From contig KN832877.1 of the NCBI GenBank assembly GCA_000827325.1, forward strand, positions 1,054,001 to 1,118,000: 64,000 bases of DNA, written 5' to 3'. Made by a program: the position numbers and the translations under genes. Shown piece after piece: positions 35,338 through 47,064 of this stretch. Within the stretch, counting starts at the first letter, position 1. Each line of letters starts with the position of its first letter. The notes under the pieces were generated by a model that worked only from the letters and a program-made list of their open reading frames with translations, was not told the DNA's origin and searched no databases. Source of the DNA: Oidiodendron maius Zn (lineage: Eukaryota; Ascomycota; Leotiomycetes; Myxotrichaceae).

Positions 35338-36230
35338 TGAGCTAAAAGGTAGTTGGGTAAAACGCAAAAAATCACGGTTTTGGCGACATGCTGTAAAAGT
35401 ACTTTAATTGATTAATTTGATTGAAGTGCTCGTGCACTGAGTCGACCAGCGTAAGCGAATCAGCCGACAATTAATAGCTAAATAACTAGGAATTTTTTAA
35501 TTTTATATTAAAATATTAAGAAATAGCTAGAGTTATTGTAGTTTTGAAATCAAGATTTTTGGCGCTTCTCACAATAATTCCCCCGGAAACGGCACGTTTG
35601 GCGCTAGGATCGCAACGAGATACCTATCTGAAGTTGCATAGGGCAGTGCCGTCGAACAGCGTTATCGCCAAGAAGCTTACTCCAGGCTTACTGTATCCAC
35701 GGCACTGTGCCTAGTCGACAGTTTATCCCCCACCATCCCCATCTAAACGGGCGTACCTTACCGGGGATGCCGCGCGGCGTGGGTGCTTTACCTCCCTTGC
35801 CGTGTTTTCACTTGGCCGGGGGACAGTCCAGTATCGGTCGCTCATCTGGTCGATCCTGGATGGTACATACCTGACAGCAGACAGGGCCCTGCCTGACCTG
35901 CCTCCGATTGCCTCCGTGCGGATTACGCCGCCCGACTCCACCCGACTTTGTTCGTGCGTTGCATATCTCTCTCTCCATAGGTGTAGTACACGATCTTCAC
36001 CACCGGGAGATCTCGTCTGAGAAGAGAGCTAGAAGTGATCTAGAAGGATAAAGGACTGCATGGAATCGGGAGAACCCGTGGGTTCCTGCGCTGATGTTTC
36101 GTTGATCGACCAATAGTAGATCTTTGTTTATCTTTCCTTTTTCAAACGTGCCTGATCTATGTTAGTTAGTTTTGAAGCAGTTGTTAGCATTGGGTTGTGC
36201 CTCTCTGCCTCGAGGATTAAGGAGATGTGG

Positions 36231-36276
36231 ACCTTCCCCAGTTCTCCCCTCTCACCTTCCCCAGTTCTCCCCTCTC
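36231..36276. promoter_or_regulatory. 23-bp tandem duplication with CreA-type sites upstream of the Jen gene
   Basis: There are two perfect 23-bp copies (36231-36253 and 36254-36276). Each contains CCCCAG (36236-36241 and 36259-36264), whose complement CTGGGG fits the CreA/Mig1 consensus SYGGRG. Further matches lie at about 36437 (GCGGGG on the minus strand) and 36466 (GTGGGG). Carbon repression of Jen-type transporters is known in yeast. Its operation here is inferred. Confidence 0.55.
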
Positions 36277-36611
36277 ACCCGCAAATCGCCGAGCGGTATC
36301 CCCAAGGAAGAATGGCAAATTGACCAGAGGACTACACAAGGCTAACCCCAGTATTTACGCACTAAGTCTAAGTCCAAGCCCAAGCCCACGACGGAGAGCC
36401 AAACGGAACACCGGCCAAGCGACAAATATGGAAGTTACCCCGCACGCAGACTCTGTACCGATTTTGTGGGGACGGGCGGGATTGTCTTACTGTAGGTCTT
36501 TCGTCGGAGAGCATGGATGGTGGTTGGAGAGGAGGGTGAGAAAACAAGAAGAGCTGTGGTCGCTGCCCCTGCCCCGAACGGGGGTTTATAAACTCCCTAA
36601 GCTAAGTTATC

Positions 36612-36618
36612 TATATAA
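36612..36618 (+). promoter_or_regulatory. TATA-like box of the Jen gene
   Basis: TATATAA lies about 120 nt before the ATG at 36739. A second candidate, TTTATAAA, lies at 36585-36592. A pyrimidine run follows at 36620-36630. Confidence 0.5.
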
Positions 36619-36738
36619 GCTCCCCCCCCACTGCTGCAGAATTGCGATCTGCTTTTCTCTTGTCAAGTTCTACAACTGCGAGATAATTTATATGCTCAGT
36701 ATACATACACTCCAGAGAGAATATACTGAGTAGAGATC

Positions 36739-38467
36739 ATGGCGGAAATACCAGCATTTGCTCGTGTCGAGGAGCAGAAGGCCATTTCCCCCGACAATGG
36801 TGTTCCCGAGTCCCCGCCGCCACACCAGATGACCGTGAAGGAGTACTGCCTCACGCGCTTCTCCACGCTCAAGCCGCCCATGAATCATGCGCCGAATCCC
36901 ATCCGCCTGCTGATGCTGCTCAATGGGAGGCAGTGGCTGTTCTTTCTGGTTGCGTTTTTTGCCTGGGTAAGTTTGTGTTTTCGGTTGTTTTGTTTGTATC
37001 CATTTCCGGGCAAATAGATGCTCTCGCATAGACGAAAGATTATACACTAACATTCATGATATACACACAGTCTTGGGACGCGTTTGACTTCTTCACCGTG
37101 TCCCTGACCGTCAGTGACCTGGCCTTGACCTTCAACAAGACCAACACCCAGATCACTTGGGGCATCACGCTGGTGCTTATGTTTCGTTCCGTCGGCTCAA
37201 TCCTCTTCGGTATCGCCGCCGACCGCTACGGCCGGCGCTGGCCTTTCGTAGTCAACAACATCCTCTTCATTGTGCTTGAGCTCGGCACGGGCTTCTGCCA
37301 GACCTACAAGCAGTTCTTGGCCTGCCGTGCCCTCTTCGGTATCGCCATGGGCGGCTTATACGGCAACGCCGCAGCTACGGCGCTGGAGGACTGCCCGGAG
37401 GAGGCAAGAGGACTGATTTCAGGCATGCTCCAGCAGGGCTACGCGTTTGGATATCTCCTGGCTGCCGCATTCGCGCGTGGTTTGGTGAACACAACGTCTC
37501 ATGGCTGGCGGCCGCTGTACTGGTTCGGCGCGTGCCCTCCGGTCTTGCTGATTGTCTTCAGATTGTGCCTTCCGGAGACGGATAAGTATATCGAGAGAGA
37601 ATTGGTAAGGACCGAGAGGGGGAATGTCGGCGCCACATTCATTCAAGAGGGGAAAGTCGCCCTGAAGAGACATTGGCTACTGCTGATCTACCTTGTGCTC
37701 TTGATGGCTGGGTTTAACTTCATGGTATGTCCTGAATCGGCCGCTTTTGCTTCCCTTTTCCCTCTATATAGACCTCTCAAACTGACTTACCACAGTCTCA
37801 TGGCTCGCAAGATCTCTACCCTACGCTGCTCTCCAACCAATACAACTTCTCCGCCAATGCCGTCACTGTCACGCAGGTCGTCGCCAACCTTGGCGCAATG
37901 ACCGGCGGCACCGTGATTGGGTACTGCTCACAGATCTTCGGCCGGCGCTTCAGCATCATCTTCATCTGCGTCATCGGCGGCGCCCTGCTGTACCCATACA
38001 CCTTCACCTCTTCAAAGGCCCTCATGGCGGCGGCCTTCTTCGAGCAATTCTGCGTCCAGGGCGCGTGGGGAGTTATCCCTATCCACCTGATGGAACTGAG
38101 CCCTGGATCGTTCCGCACCTTTGTCGTTGGTACTTCGTATCAGCTCGGCAATCTCGCCTCCTCTGCTTCTTCTACCATTGAGTCCACCATCGGCAGTCGC
38201 TTCCCGCTTCCACCGAAGGGGAAAGTCTCGAGATATAAGTACGGATTGGTCATGTGTATCTTCATGGGATGTGTTTATTTGTATGTCATTGTGCTCACTT
38301 TCGTTGGGCCGGAGTATCTCAAGCGCAGCTTCGATGTGCAGGAGGATGAGGATTTGAGCGAAGCCGCGGGCCACGAGACCATTGAGGCGGCGCTGCACAG
38401 GGCGAGGGGAGAGGTACCGGAGGATAGTGCCGGGGCCGAAAAGGCTACTTTCGCTCAGGAGCCTTAG
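36739..38467 (+). CDS. jen1: Jen1-type monocarboxylate/dicarboxylate proton symporter (MFS)
   Basis: This plasma-membrane MFS carrier is expected to import lactate, pyruvate or dicarboxylates with protons. Exons are 36739-36966, 37071-37724 and 37796-38467, all in phase 0, giving 517 residues. The Jen-family signature NxxSHxxQDxxxT is present as NFMSHGSQDLYPT, formed exactly across the second intron. Other family stretches are WDAFDFFTVSL, FGIAADRYGRRWPF (the MFS motif A position) and GAWGVIPIHLMELSPGSFR. About twelve membrane helices are expected. The start is a good-context ATG (atcATGG) after a TATA-like box. The upstream repeat with CreA-type motifs suggests glucose repression. The N-terminal and C-terminal tails are hydrophilic and acidic. 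Confidence 0.93.
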
Positions 38468-39816
38468 TTCTGATTTGCCATAATGCACGTAGGGCTTTGG
38501 GCTGCGGGATGCTCTCTTATCGGAGCGGCATGCCCTGCCATGTGGGATGAGATGGTTAACGAAATGAGATGATATGTATCTATCTCTTTAAGAGATTCTG
38601 ATGATGGATTGGGTGGGTTGCCTCCTAGGGGGCTTAAGTTTTACTCTTAAGCATCCCTAGATTGGATACTATGAACTCAATGAGATCCCGCTCATTCAGC
38701 CTAAATTAAGCACTCGCTGTGTGAGTTTTGCCTTGAAGGAAGAAAGCTCTATTACCATCCGTTACGCTCTCTATCCTCTTCGTCTTCAGCACCTCGGTCG
38801 GAAGTCGTTTGGTGTTCGGTAAAATCATTGGGTGGTCGGCAATTAGGCAGACTCCGGCAATTAGTGCTCGGTTTCGGTAAATTATGGTCGGTCCGGATTG
38901 GGCATTTCTCCGTGGTGGCGGGCTTTGACGGCTATTGGGCTACGGGCCATTTTGGTCTCCTTTCAGTCGAACTCCATCTCAACATTCTCCACCAGCCGAT
39001 CTACTTAACTCGTGCGGAGTCTCGATTGTTTCCGATACACAGGCTGCTGCAGTTACTCCCAAAAAGGGTGCCACCCGTCCTACGGACACTCGATTTCGGT
39101 CTCAATTTACAAGTTTGCTTGTCCCATAGGTGTGCAAGATGCCACAACAGCTCGAAGGCAGATGGATATGTAACTCAGCTGACACGGTAAGTTCTGAGCG
39201 TGCACTTTGCTTTAGATTCTCTTATGCCTAGTTGCCGATCGAGCCATTCTACCCGGCTGCTTGGCTTTCGGATCCCTGTTTTCTCTTCGAGTGTCCGCCC
39301 ATTGTTGCCACGATGCTGGTGGAGTACAAGGCAGATGTTCGTTGCAGGAGATCCTACCAGTTACCAATCAAGTGCTCAGTACCTGAGAACTCTCCTCAAT
39401 CTCCTTGGTTATCCTTACTATTTCTGGGCGGTTTTTCATCCCTTCCGGCTGAGATCTGCCGGAGAGAACACACCGCAAAGGTCCACTTCTGCCTGTAAAG
39501 ACGGAGGAGACACAGACTGTTGAGCTGCAATATTTTTCTGACTGACGTAATTCACTTCCAAAAATGGATTTCGCAAGTGAACTGGTCAGAAAGCCGCACC
39601 GGTTGGCTGCATTTGGCCCTGAGCAGGCTTTCACCGCAAATGTTGAACAGACTGCTGCCTATAGCCGCTCCATTTCACAGACTTGTGAGACTATGAGTGC
39701 ACCGCTACTGCCAGCATGTTGGCCTTACATTTTCGGTCTCGGAAATATATATAGGTGGCGAAAGCTTGAGATTTGTTGTCGGCGTCTACCAAAGAAAATC
39801 TTTCCAACCCACAGAA
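38468..39816. other. Intergenic region
   Basis: About 1.35 kb follow the transporter. Short ORFs on both strands show no family likeness. A TATA-like run (aaatatatatagg, near 39743-39755) lies about 65 nt before the next candidate start. Otherwise nothing was recognised. Confidence 0.55.
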
Positions 39817-40554
39817 ATGTCTTATCAACGAGGAAGAAACCATGGACACCGCCATGCGAATCATATCACTGATGGCGGGTCGCTGGTCAAACGAATTGAC
39901 AATGCTGCTCGCACCCCAATATATCTCACCAACCAAAATGGGAGATTTTCAATCTCGCAATCACAGCTGAAATCCTTATGGCCCGGAGCCATGGACCTGG
40001 CTCGACAGCAGGGGAATCAAATCATGTACGCGAAGGATCTGATCAATCGACCTTATCGCTCAGTTGAAGAGCGAGATAGTTGCAATCTTGCGATAGATTT
40101 CTTGAGATCTTGCTCTGTGAGCATGTCAGCGCCCACTAGCCACGGTTTGCTACATATGAGTATATTTGACGGCCTTGCCAAGAATGCGCTAGATTCTTAT
40201 CGACGTAATGATGCACCGCTGCTCCAGAAGGATCTCAAAAACCTCATGGACTTTTTTCTTTGTTTGACCAGACTTTTTGACCCTGAACACGGAATCGGCC
40301 GAGCAGTGTATAACGAAGTGATAGACATGGGGCTGTGCGCTGCACCGCTCATTGCAATTATTCCGCCATCAATGTACGAACTTACGCATCATATGTGGAC
40401 TATGACTAGTTATGATTCCGATATCATCGTTCGAATGGTGAAAGCAATCCCGCCGCCGGACCAGAAAGACTTAGGGGAAGTTGCAAAGGCTGTTATAGCG
40501 GCAGGAGGGGATGCTACGTTTGCTCCGAAGGTAGTGGTAGCCGTCTTCTATTAA
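39817..40554 (+). CDS. Hypothetical protein, unrecognised
   Basis: The single-exon frame gives 245 residues from ATG 39817 (MSYQRGRNHGHRHANHITDG). The upstream in-frame ATG at 39697 would add 40 unconvincing residues, whereas 39817 has an A at -3 and a TATA-like run about 65 nt upstream. The protein looks soluble and mostly helical: RSVEERDSCNLAIDFLRSC, LQKDLKNLMDFFLCLTRLFD, GEVAKAVIAAGGDATFAPKV. There is no signal peptide, membrane helix or known motif. The surrounding DNA is lower in GC than the gene-dense parts. It could be a lineage-specific gene or a chance ORF; at this length I favour a real gene. Confidence 0.5.
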   Translation: MSYQRGRNHGHRHANHITDGGSLVKRIDNAARTPIYLTNQNGRFSISQSQLKSLWPGAMDLARQQGNQIMYAKDLINRPYRSVEERDSCNLAIDFLRSCSVSMSAPTSHGLLHMSIFDGLAKNALDSYRRNDAPLLQKDLKNLMDFFLCLTRLFDPEHGIGRAVYNEVIDMGLCAAPLIAIIPPSMYELTHHMWTMTSYDSDIIVRMVKAIPPPDQKDLGEVAKAVIAAGGDATFAPKVVVAVFY

Positions 40555-41759
40555 TTAATGCATAGTTGAGCGAATTGTTCCCAACAGTAGAAATTAATAC
40601 CCTTGCGAGTTCCATGCCTTGCGGCATTCCCAAATATGCTAATAGATACTTCGATTTCGCGCATGGCGATCTTAAATGACGTCGGTTAGTTGTATTCAAT
40701 TTACTGCATAACAGGTTCTACGCAATAAGTTACGATGATATCTTTAACTACCTTGGCTCGGATATCTCGTTGATACTTAATCGGCTTGAAGCATGAGTAA
40801 AAGGGGCAATAGTCTTGATGCTACCAAAGGGTCTGGGTCTTGCATAAGTTTCTTTGCGTGGAATTTCTTCGTCATTTAATTCCTAAGACTCACCTTATCA
40901 TGCTGATCTGTCCATTTTCATTTCATATGGATGGAAGAATCTCTCTTCTCAGTAACTTAACTTAGCTTGATTGTCGTCGAAAGCAAAGGGTCTAAGCATA
41001 TATTGATCTCTTGTCCGGCATGAATCCTATTTTTTTTTACAGCAATAAAATATATTCAGTTAACATTTCACCCCGTTATCAAGCTGTAACAGTGATTAGA
41101 TGCAAAGTTGTATATTTTTCATCTCCTTTTAGCCAATATTACTCTTGCTCATTAAATTACACTGACAATATAATTCCATATATTTTACTCTATTCCATAT
41201 GCATCTAATTCGGTACCATGCTCACCACCTAGGTCTGCTCGCTTGGCTACTCAGAATGAAACCTACCATCTAGACCGAAGAAAACTGTCTTTCCACCACC
41301 AGAAGTTCTGTATTCTCGAATCTAACAGTTAAATATTTATGCTGTAATGAATTCTATAATAATAAAATTTCTCACTAGAACTTAAAAAGGCCGCTATTCT
41401 CCTAAACCCCGTTTCCAGACATTAGTAGTCTTTCTTTCTAAGATTACTTTGCAGCAGCCGCTGAAAACATCATTGAGGGTATAGGATTGAGTTCGCCAGG
41501 GTCGCTAGTGTGACATTCTCTCATGGCCACAACGAAGAGATGTTTGGGACTAGGTAGGCGGTCATAATTGTCGACGTGGAATATAGGAATGGAAGTGGTT
41601 ACTTGACTTTCAGATATTCGTTGGCAAGCGAAAGCTTTCCAAAGGCATACTTCTTGATTTCGGCAAGAGTAGTCTGCTCTAGGAAAGGCTGCTAGCAAAA
41701 GGATTTTAAATAGATGCCTGGGAATCATTTCCCTTGTTTCCGAAGTATCCGTGCCAAAT

Positions 41760-42082
41760 CACTTGTCGACAAAAGTTGAAGCGATAAACCCCCAGAAATT
41801 CCTGCTATATTGAGTTGAAGGCAACTCTGTAGCATTGTGTAGAGTCATCTGAGCCTACCATGTAAGAAACATTTAAGTAATAGTATCCATGCGGAACAAG
41901 TGGTTTGTTACATGCAATAAATATGCACGCGGAACAAGATCTTACCATAATTAGATGCATTTTAGCTGTGTCCTGATCAAGTTGTATTTCGCAGAATTTT
42001 GTTATAAGTGTCAAACAAATTTGTTCTGACGCAGCGTCTCCAACCAATACATATCTGATTATCTTTATCATCCTGAATGTCA
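41760..42082 (-). pseudogene. Possible decayed small-GTPase-like fragment
   Basis: The minus-strand frame from 42082 reads MTFRMIKIIRYVLVGDAASE and then QICLTLITKFCEIQLDQD, up to a gtaaga donor after ATG. It can splice to an acceptor (atggtag) about 90 nt on and runs another 33 codons to a TGA. The spacing KxxVLVGDxxxxxxCLxxxITxKF resembles the start of Rho-type GTPases. However, the P-loop GK[ST] is replaced by EQI, and no G3/G4 motif follows. It may be a degenerate paralogue or chance. Confidence 0.25.
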
Positions 42083-45000
42083 CTCTTTATTGTATTTAAG
42101 GGTATTTTAAATCAGGTGCAGGCCGAGAGAAACAGGAGTAAGTGGTTGAAGCAGAGAAATGAAATAAACCTTGCTCAAATTCCTGGGAGCACCCAAGGAT
42201 GAGTGAGCCTGTATAGAGTCTGGCAAGATTTGGAGATTGGGAGAACGGAGACAAGAGAGAAGAAAACAAGGATTGAGGAGCCGATAATCGAAGCACAACA
42301 GTGTGTATATATGTTATATTAAAGGAGGATAGTGGAATGCACGGAAGGTCCTTTGTATTCCTTCATAGCGCTTGGCTCATTCCTTGGAATCGAAGCAATA
42401 TCTTAGGAAGTAGGTAATAGATAAGCCATCCGATTTTCACGCCCTGGAGTATATACTACATCAAACTTTCACGTACCAAAGAAAAGAGTATGCTAAAGCA
42501 GGCGCATTATGCATTCTTTGCTTGGCTTACCATGTTGTGCCGCTGTCAAGCCAAACGTGATGTTGATCTCTGGACTTTGTTGTCTCGGGAAATTTTGCCC
42601 CTCCCCCTCCCGCTCCCGCTCCATCCTAGCTATGTGGTTGCAATGCTACTTGCATCTCCATTCCACCTAATACTCCAAGGGTTTAGAATATTCTCGGGAA
42701 GTAAAAGCCCATTCTTGGCATTCACGGACCAGCCGGCATAGAAGCACACCGTCACTTGACTACTAATCCGCGCATCCGAGAAAGGTTACACAAAACACTG
42801 CGTCAAAGAGTGCGGTATTTCACTTCACATACTGTCTGTGCATATCCAACACGTGTGGTTCTACCAGCCCCTCGCCTCTAGGGAGGTTTCTCGGGTCTGT
42901 GAACGAATGTGGCAATATGCTCCGGCGCGTGATGAAGTGCTTCTAGAGGGGGTAGGGAACAAGACGGAACTTATGATACTTGTATGTGAAGAAGACAGAC
43001 TTATACGCCGTCCTCTAAAACACAGTGCAATTACAGTTCCGACACTCAGGTACCAATCGGGCTACTGCAGGACTCGAGGCGTTCCAGCACCATGGCTAAC
43101 GATGTGAGTGAGGCAGGAGAGCAACATTGTCAAAGAAGTGGCCAAACGAGACGGAGTAAGCATACGATAGACACAAATGGAAATAAAAAATGCGTGCTTT
43201 CGCCAAGGAACGACATCCAAACAAATACGGCGTATACTGTGTCATTCTCTTGAGATACAGGGATGCGGGAGGTAAGCTGAGGACGAAGCTCGCTTGAACT
43301 TCACACACTCCGACTTACATCCTCCTCGATATCAAAGAACCCTCCTATAGTTTCCAAACTCGGACTGTGCCGAGGGCTGTGCGAGGTCATGTGTTTGACC
43401 GCAGAGCTCATGCAGGCTGCCCTGCTCCTGATCAAATGAGAGGGATCCCGGCTCCGCACCCTTCAATTGACGGAGATTGCGCAGCAGTGCTGGTACTGGG
43501 ATACGACAACGGAGATGATATAATGGTTTTTTTTGGGACGGCCTCCAGGCTGCCAGTTGCTTCGTCAACGAAAAGAAAACCTAAGCAAGTCCGCCACTCT
43601 AGCCCAGGTAGTTAGAAAATCTTGATGGAAAATAAAAGCCAATGACGCGCCGCGTTTGCAAGACGCGTCCTTTGATTGCTCTGGTCGGGGGGCATTGACG
43701 CCATGAGTGTTGAAACCCCCGCCGGGCTTATTGCGGTAATCGGCTACGAATGCCTCAAAGCCCTGGCCGATGTTCGGTGATTATCGATCGGACGATCACA
43801 ACTTTAATTCGCAGAACTATTTGCTGTGGCGATCGATGTTTCCGATATCAATTTGTGTTCGCCTCTGGAGGCTGCGTGCGCGCTCGCCGTGAATAGCATT
43901 ATTGAGTCGCACTTGTCTTACCCCAGCCGGCAGCCTCCGTAGAGCCCGTCGAGAACGCGATGGGGCATGATACCGTAATGTGCGTACGGGGCCAGTAGCT
44001 GATATGATAGGTATGGTCGATGGGAGATCAAACATATGCAATGTATAGAGCGCTCCGTACAGGCCTTCCATCCATCTTTTTTCTTGGCCGTAGAGATGGA
44101 GCCACTGCAGCGCAGCGGAGCACAGAAAAAAGCAATTTTTCGCCGTTTTTTTGCCATTCGTGAGATACAGCCTTGCATGGATCATGGTCGTTCGTCCAGC
44201 CTGGGGTGAGTGATGTGGAATCCATGAATTTCAGCTGACAGGCGCAACCAGGCTGGGCTGTGGAGATGGGAGAGATGCTCCGCCCTGAGACGACGGCTGA
44301 TTCAGACGCTCGCATGACGAACAGGAGAGATCTCGTGGCGTGGCGCTGCGCGAAGGTACGTGGAAGCGTACGAGGCCTTCTGCCTCTCGCATCAAGAGTC
44401 TACGTGTGCTCGACTTTGTCGAGGGAAGGCGGACCGCCAAGAAAGGGGCAGAACGTCCAATACCTCAGGCTGCAAGGTATCCACAATGTAACGTCGCGTT
44501 ATGTCACCCTACGTATACGTGCGGACAGCGTATTATTGTGAGCAGCGCTGGCCCATTCTGAGGAAGCATTGGGGCCCTCCACGCCGGCAACGACGAATAC
44601 GGTCTCCCCTCCATGCCACTGGTCTGCACACCTATGGCCCGATTGCACGCCGAGAGTGAAATTCGGGTCGTGGCTATCCCTGGCCTGGGAGCCGTACTAG
44701 ATGGTGCAGGACGGATCTCGGCCGCTGCTCTACCATCGCCCTCTGCTTATGGTGCCAGTGCAAAAGCGTTGCTGATCGCTCGCTGGTGGGAACCACTACA
44801 TTCGTGCCGCCTCCTCTGTCATGCAGTTGAAAATGGAGAACTGTCCAACGGACCTGTCGGGAGACTGGCCGAAGAGGCCTGTCGACGTGGCTGCAGCGTC
44901 CAGCATCCAGCATCCAGCACCAGCAATCCAGTCTCGCCCAGTCCCATCTGTGAGGTTAACCTGTGCCGGCGATCCATAGATAACCTGACACACCCGCAGT

Positions 45001-46218
45001 GACGATCCAGGTGTCGATCCTCGCTGCCGCTTGTCTCTGCCTCGGGCAGCAGGTCGGCCACCGCAGTGCCGCTCGCCCGCCCGCGGGTCGCCCTCGTAGC
45101 CATGTTGGCTTCCAGGCGCGCGATCCTCCACCGGCGAGCATATGCAGCGCGCGAGGATGCACGAGCAGGATATTTCCCCCCTTTGTGTCGAGCCCGGCTT
45201 TTGCGAATATTGGCATTGGAGATCGGCGGCGCCAGCAGCCTTGGACTGGGCAGGTCGGGCAGTTTGGTGGCGATCGCGATCAGCGCAGCACTGACCCGGA
45301 CGGGAGAGTGGACAAGGCAGCTGCTCGGAGTTGGGGTGTTGGGGCGCCGAGAGCCCGATACGATGGCATTATTGGAGCACTATTAGGAGGCGATTTGAGG
45401 GGAGAGGATTAGGGCCGGCATGAGGAGAGAATCGCCGAGAGGAAGGATTTTGCGACAGAAAGGAAAGAACCAGACTGGACGACGCTCGCCCGGGACGGGA
45501 TCAGCGGTTTGGGGGCCAAGGCGGCAGTGAGTTTGCAGGAGGCACAGTCGTAGGCGAGAGAAAGCAGAAGGTCGAGGACGCCAGACGGCAGGAGAGTGTT
45601 ACTCTACGAGGGCTGTCGTGGAGTACCTCCGACGCTTCCAGGACGGCAAATTCTCTCCATCGTCTGTGCGTGCCTCTCGCAGCAACCAAGGACTGGCTGC
45701 ATTCCTGTCGTGCAGGTTGGCACGCTTGCCGTGGTCGTAGGATCACCAGGATGGCGCTGGAGATAGTCCGTAGCGCGCTCCGAGCGAGGGAACCAGAGCA
45801 CTGGGCGCGTCCTGGATCAGTATGTGCGAGGTACAGTAGTCAGTACGCCAGAGATGCGGTCTGTACTGTACACTGCAACACCTAGTTCCCGCGACGTTTT
45901 GCTAGCATCGTCAGGGGGGAGGCTCGTGAGCTTGTCCATGTCCATGTGCAAGTTAACGCCGGCAACACAGGATAGTCTGGAGGTCTGTACGGCACAGGAT
46001 GTCGTGTATGGATCGCGCCGTACATAGTGTTGAAGTGCCGGTGCCGTGTTGTCCTTCCTGCCGGCAGCGGTGAGGATCGACAGCAAGGCCTGTACAATGC
46101 AGCGCAAGCCCGACGCACTGCGTCTGCGCTGGGCAGAGGGGAGCGGTTTGCTGGGTCATATTGCCCCTCCGGATCGGTATTTGGGTTGGATGTATGTACG
46201 GCAGTGGGCATGGTACTG

Positions 46219-46237
46219 GTATGTATGTATGTATGTA
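46219..46237. repeat. GTAT microsatellite
   Basis: Four and three-quarter GTAT units form a simple repeat in a non-coding region. Confidence 0.8.
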
Positions 46238-46615
46238 CCTCGAAAAGGATGATGTATAGTGTACTCACTCTGCCCGGAAAGGCAGAGGCGAGCGCGCCTG
46301 GCCGCGCCGCGACTGCGGTGCCATATACGGTACGAGCGCGACCGCAATAGCACGCGATCACCGGCCGGCGACTCTATGCGTGTGGCCTGCACTGGCCGTA
46401 CTCTGCGTACCTGTGGGTGGTCTCTCTCCCGCGTACAGACGATGGTACGGTACTTTCGATCCGATGCAAATGATTCCTGCGCAGCATACCATCCCACCGC
46501 ATGCCGTTTCCAGCGTGCGCGCGCACCTCGATGTCAGCCCGGCGCCCCCCAACAGACCAGACCAGACAGACCACCAGACAGACCAGACCGACCGGTACAG
46601 CCTTCAAGCCCCCCC

Positions 46616-46892
46616 NNNNNNNNNNNNNNNNNNNNNNNNNNNNNNNNNNNNNNNNNNNNNNNNNNNNNNNNNNNNNNNNNNNNNNNNNNNNNNNNNNNNN
46701 NNNNNNNNNNNNNNNNNNNNNNNNNNNNNNNNNNNNNNNNNNNNNNNNNNNNNNNNNNNNNNNNNNNNNNNNNNNNNNNNNNNNNNNNNNNNNNNNNNNN
46801 NNNNNNNNNNNNNNNNNNNNNNNNNNNNNNNNNNNNNNNNNNNNNNNNNNNNNNNNNNNNNNNNNNNNNNNNNNNNNNNNNNNNNNNNNNNN
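46616..46892. other. Assembly gap (277 N)
   Basis: A run of N is bordered by C homopolymers on both sides (CCCCCC before, CCCCCCCC after). Just before it lies a CAGACC-type imperfect tandem repeat (46551-46594). The gap probably hides poly-C or low-complexity sequence that assembly could not cross. ORFs crossing it are artefacts. Confidence 0.98.
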
Positions 46893-47040
46893 CCCCCCCC
46901 TTCCCCTCCCCTGGACCAGCCGCTGGGGTGCCCGCTGGAGATCCGTCCATGCCCCACTGCGATCCGCTGCGCCGTTGCCCGACTCAGGCTCCCTGTCGCG
47001 CGGCAGGGGAGCCCAGCTGAGAGCGAGATGCTGGGCAGCT

Positions 47041-47064
47041 CAGCAGCAGCAGCAGCAGCAGCAG
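47041..47064. repeat. (CAG)8 trinucleotide repeat
   Basis: Eight perfect CAG units lie about 150 nt after the gap, in non-coding sequence. Confidence 0.9.

Larger units (their letters stand above)
34849..36738. other. Intergenic region with transposase relic and Jen promoter
   Basis: These 1.9 kb between EMC4 and the transporter hold a short transposase-like fragment (35098-35337), an AT-rich stretch (about 35400-35560), and then the transporter promoter with a 23-bp tandem duplication and TATA-like boxes. No intact gene is seen. Confidence 0.6.

Noticed and set aside
43332-45412. Dense overlapping ORFs on both strands
   Set aside because: High GC lowers stop frequency so that all frames stay open; no domain, start context or exon chain favours any one.
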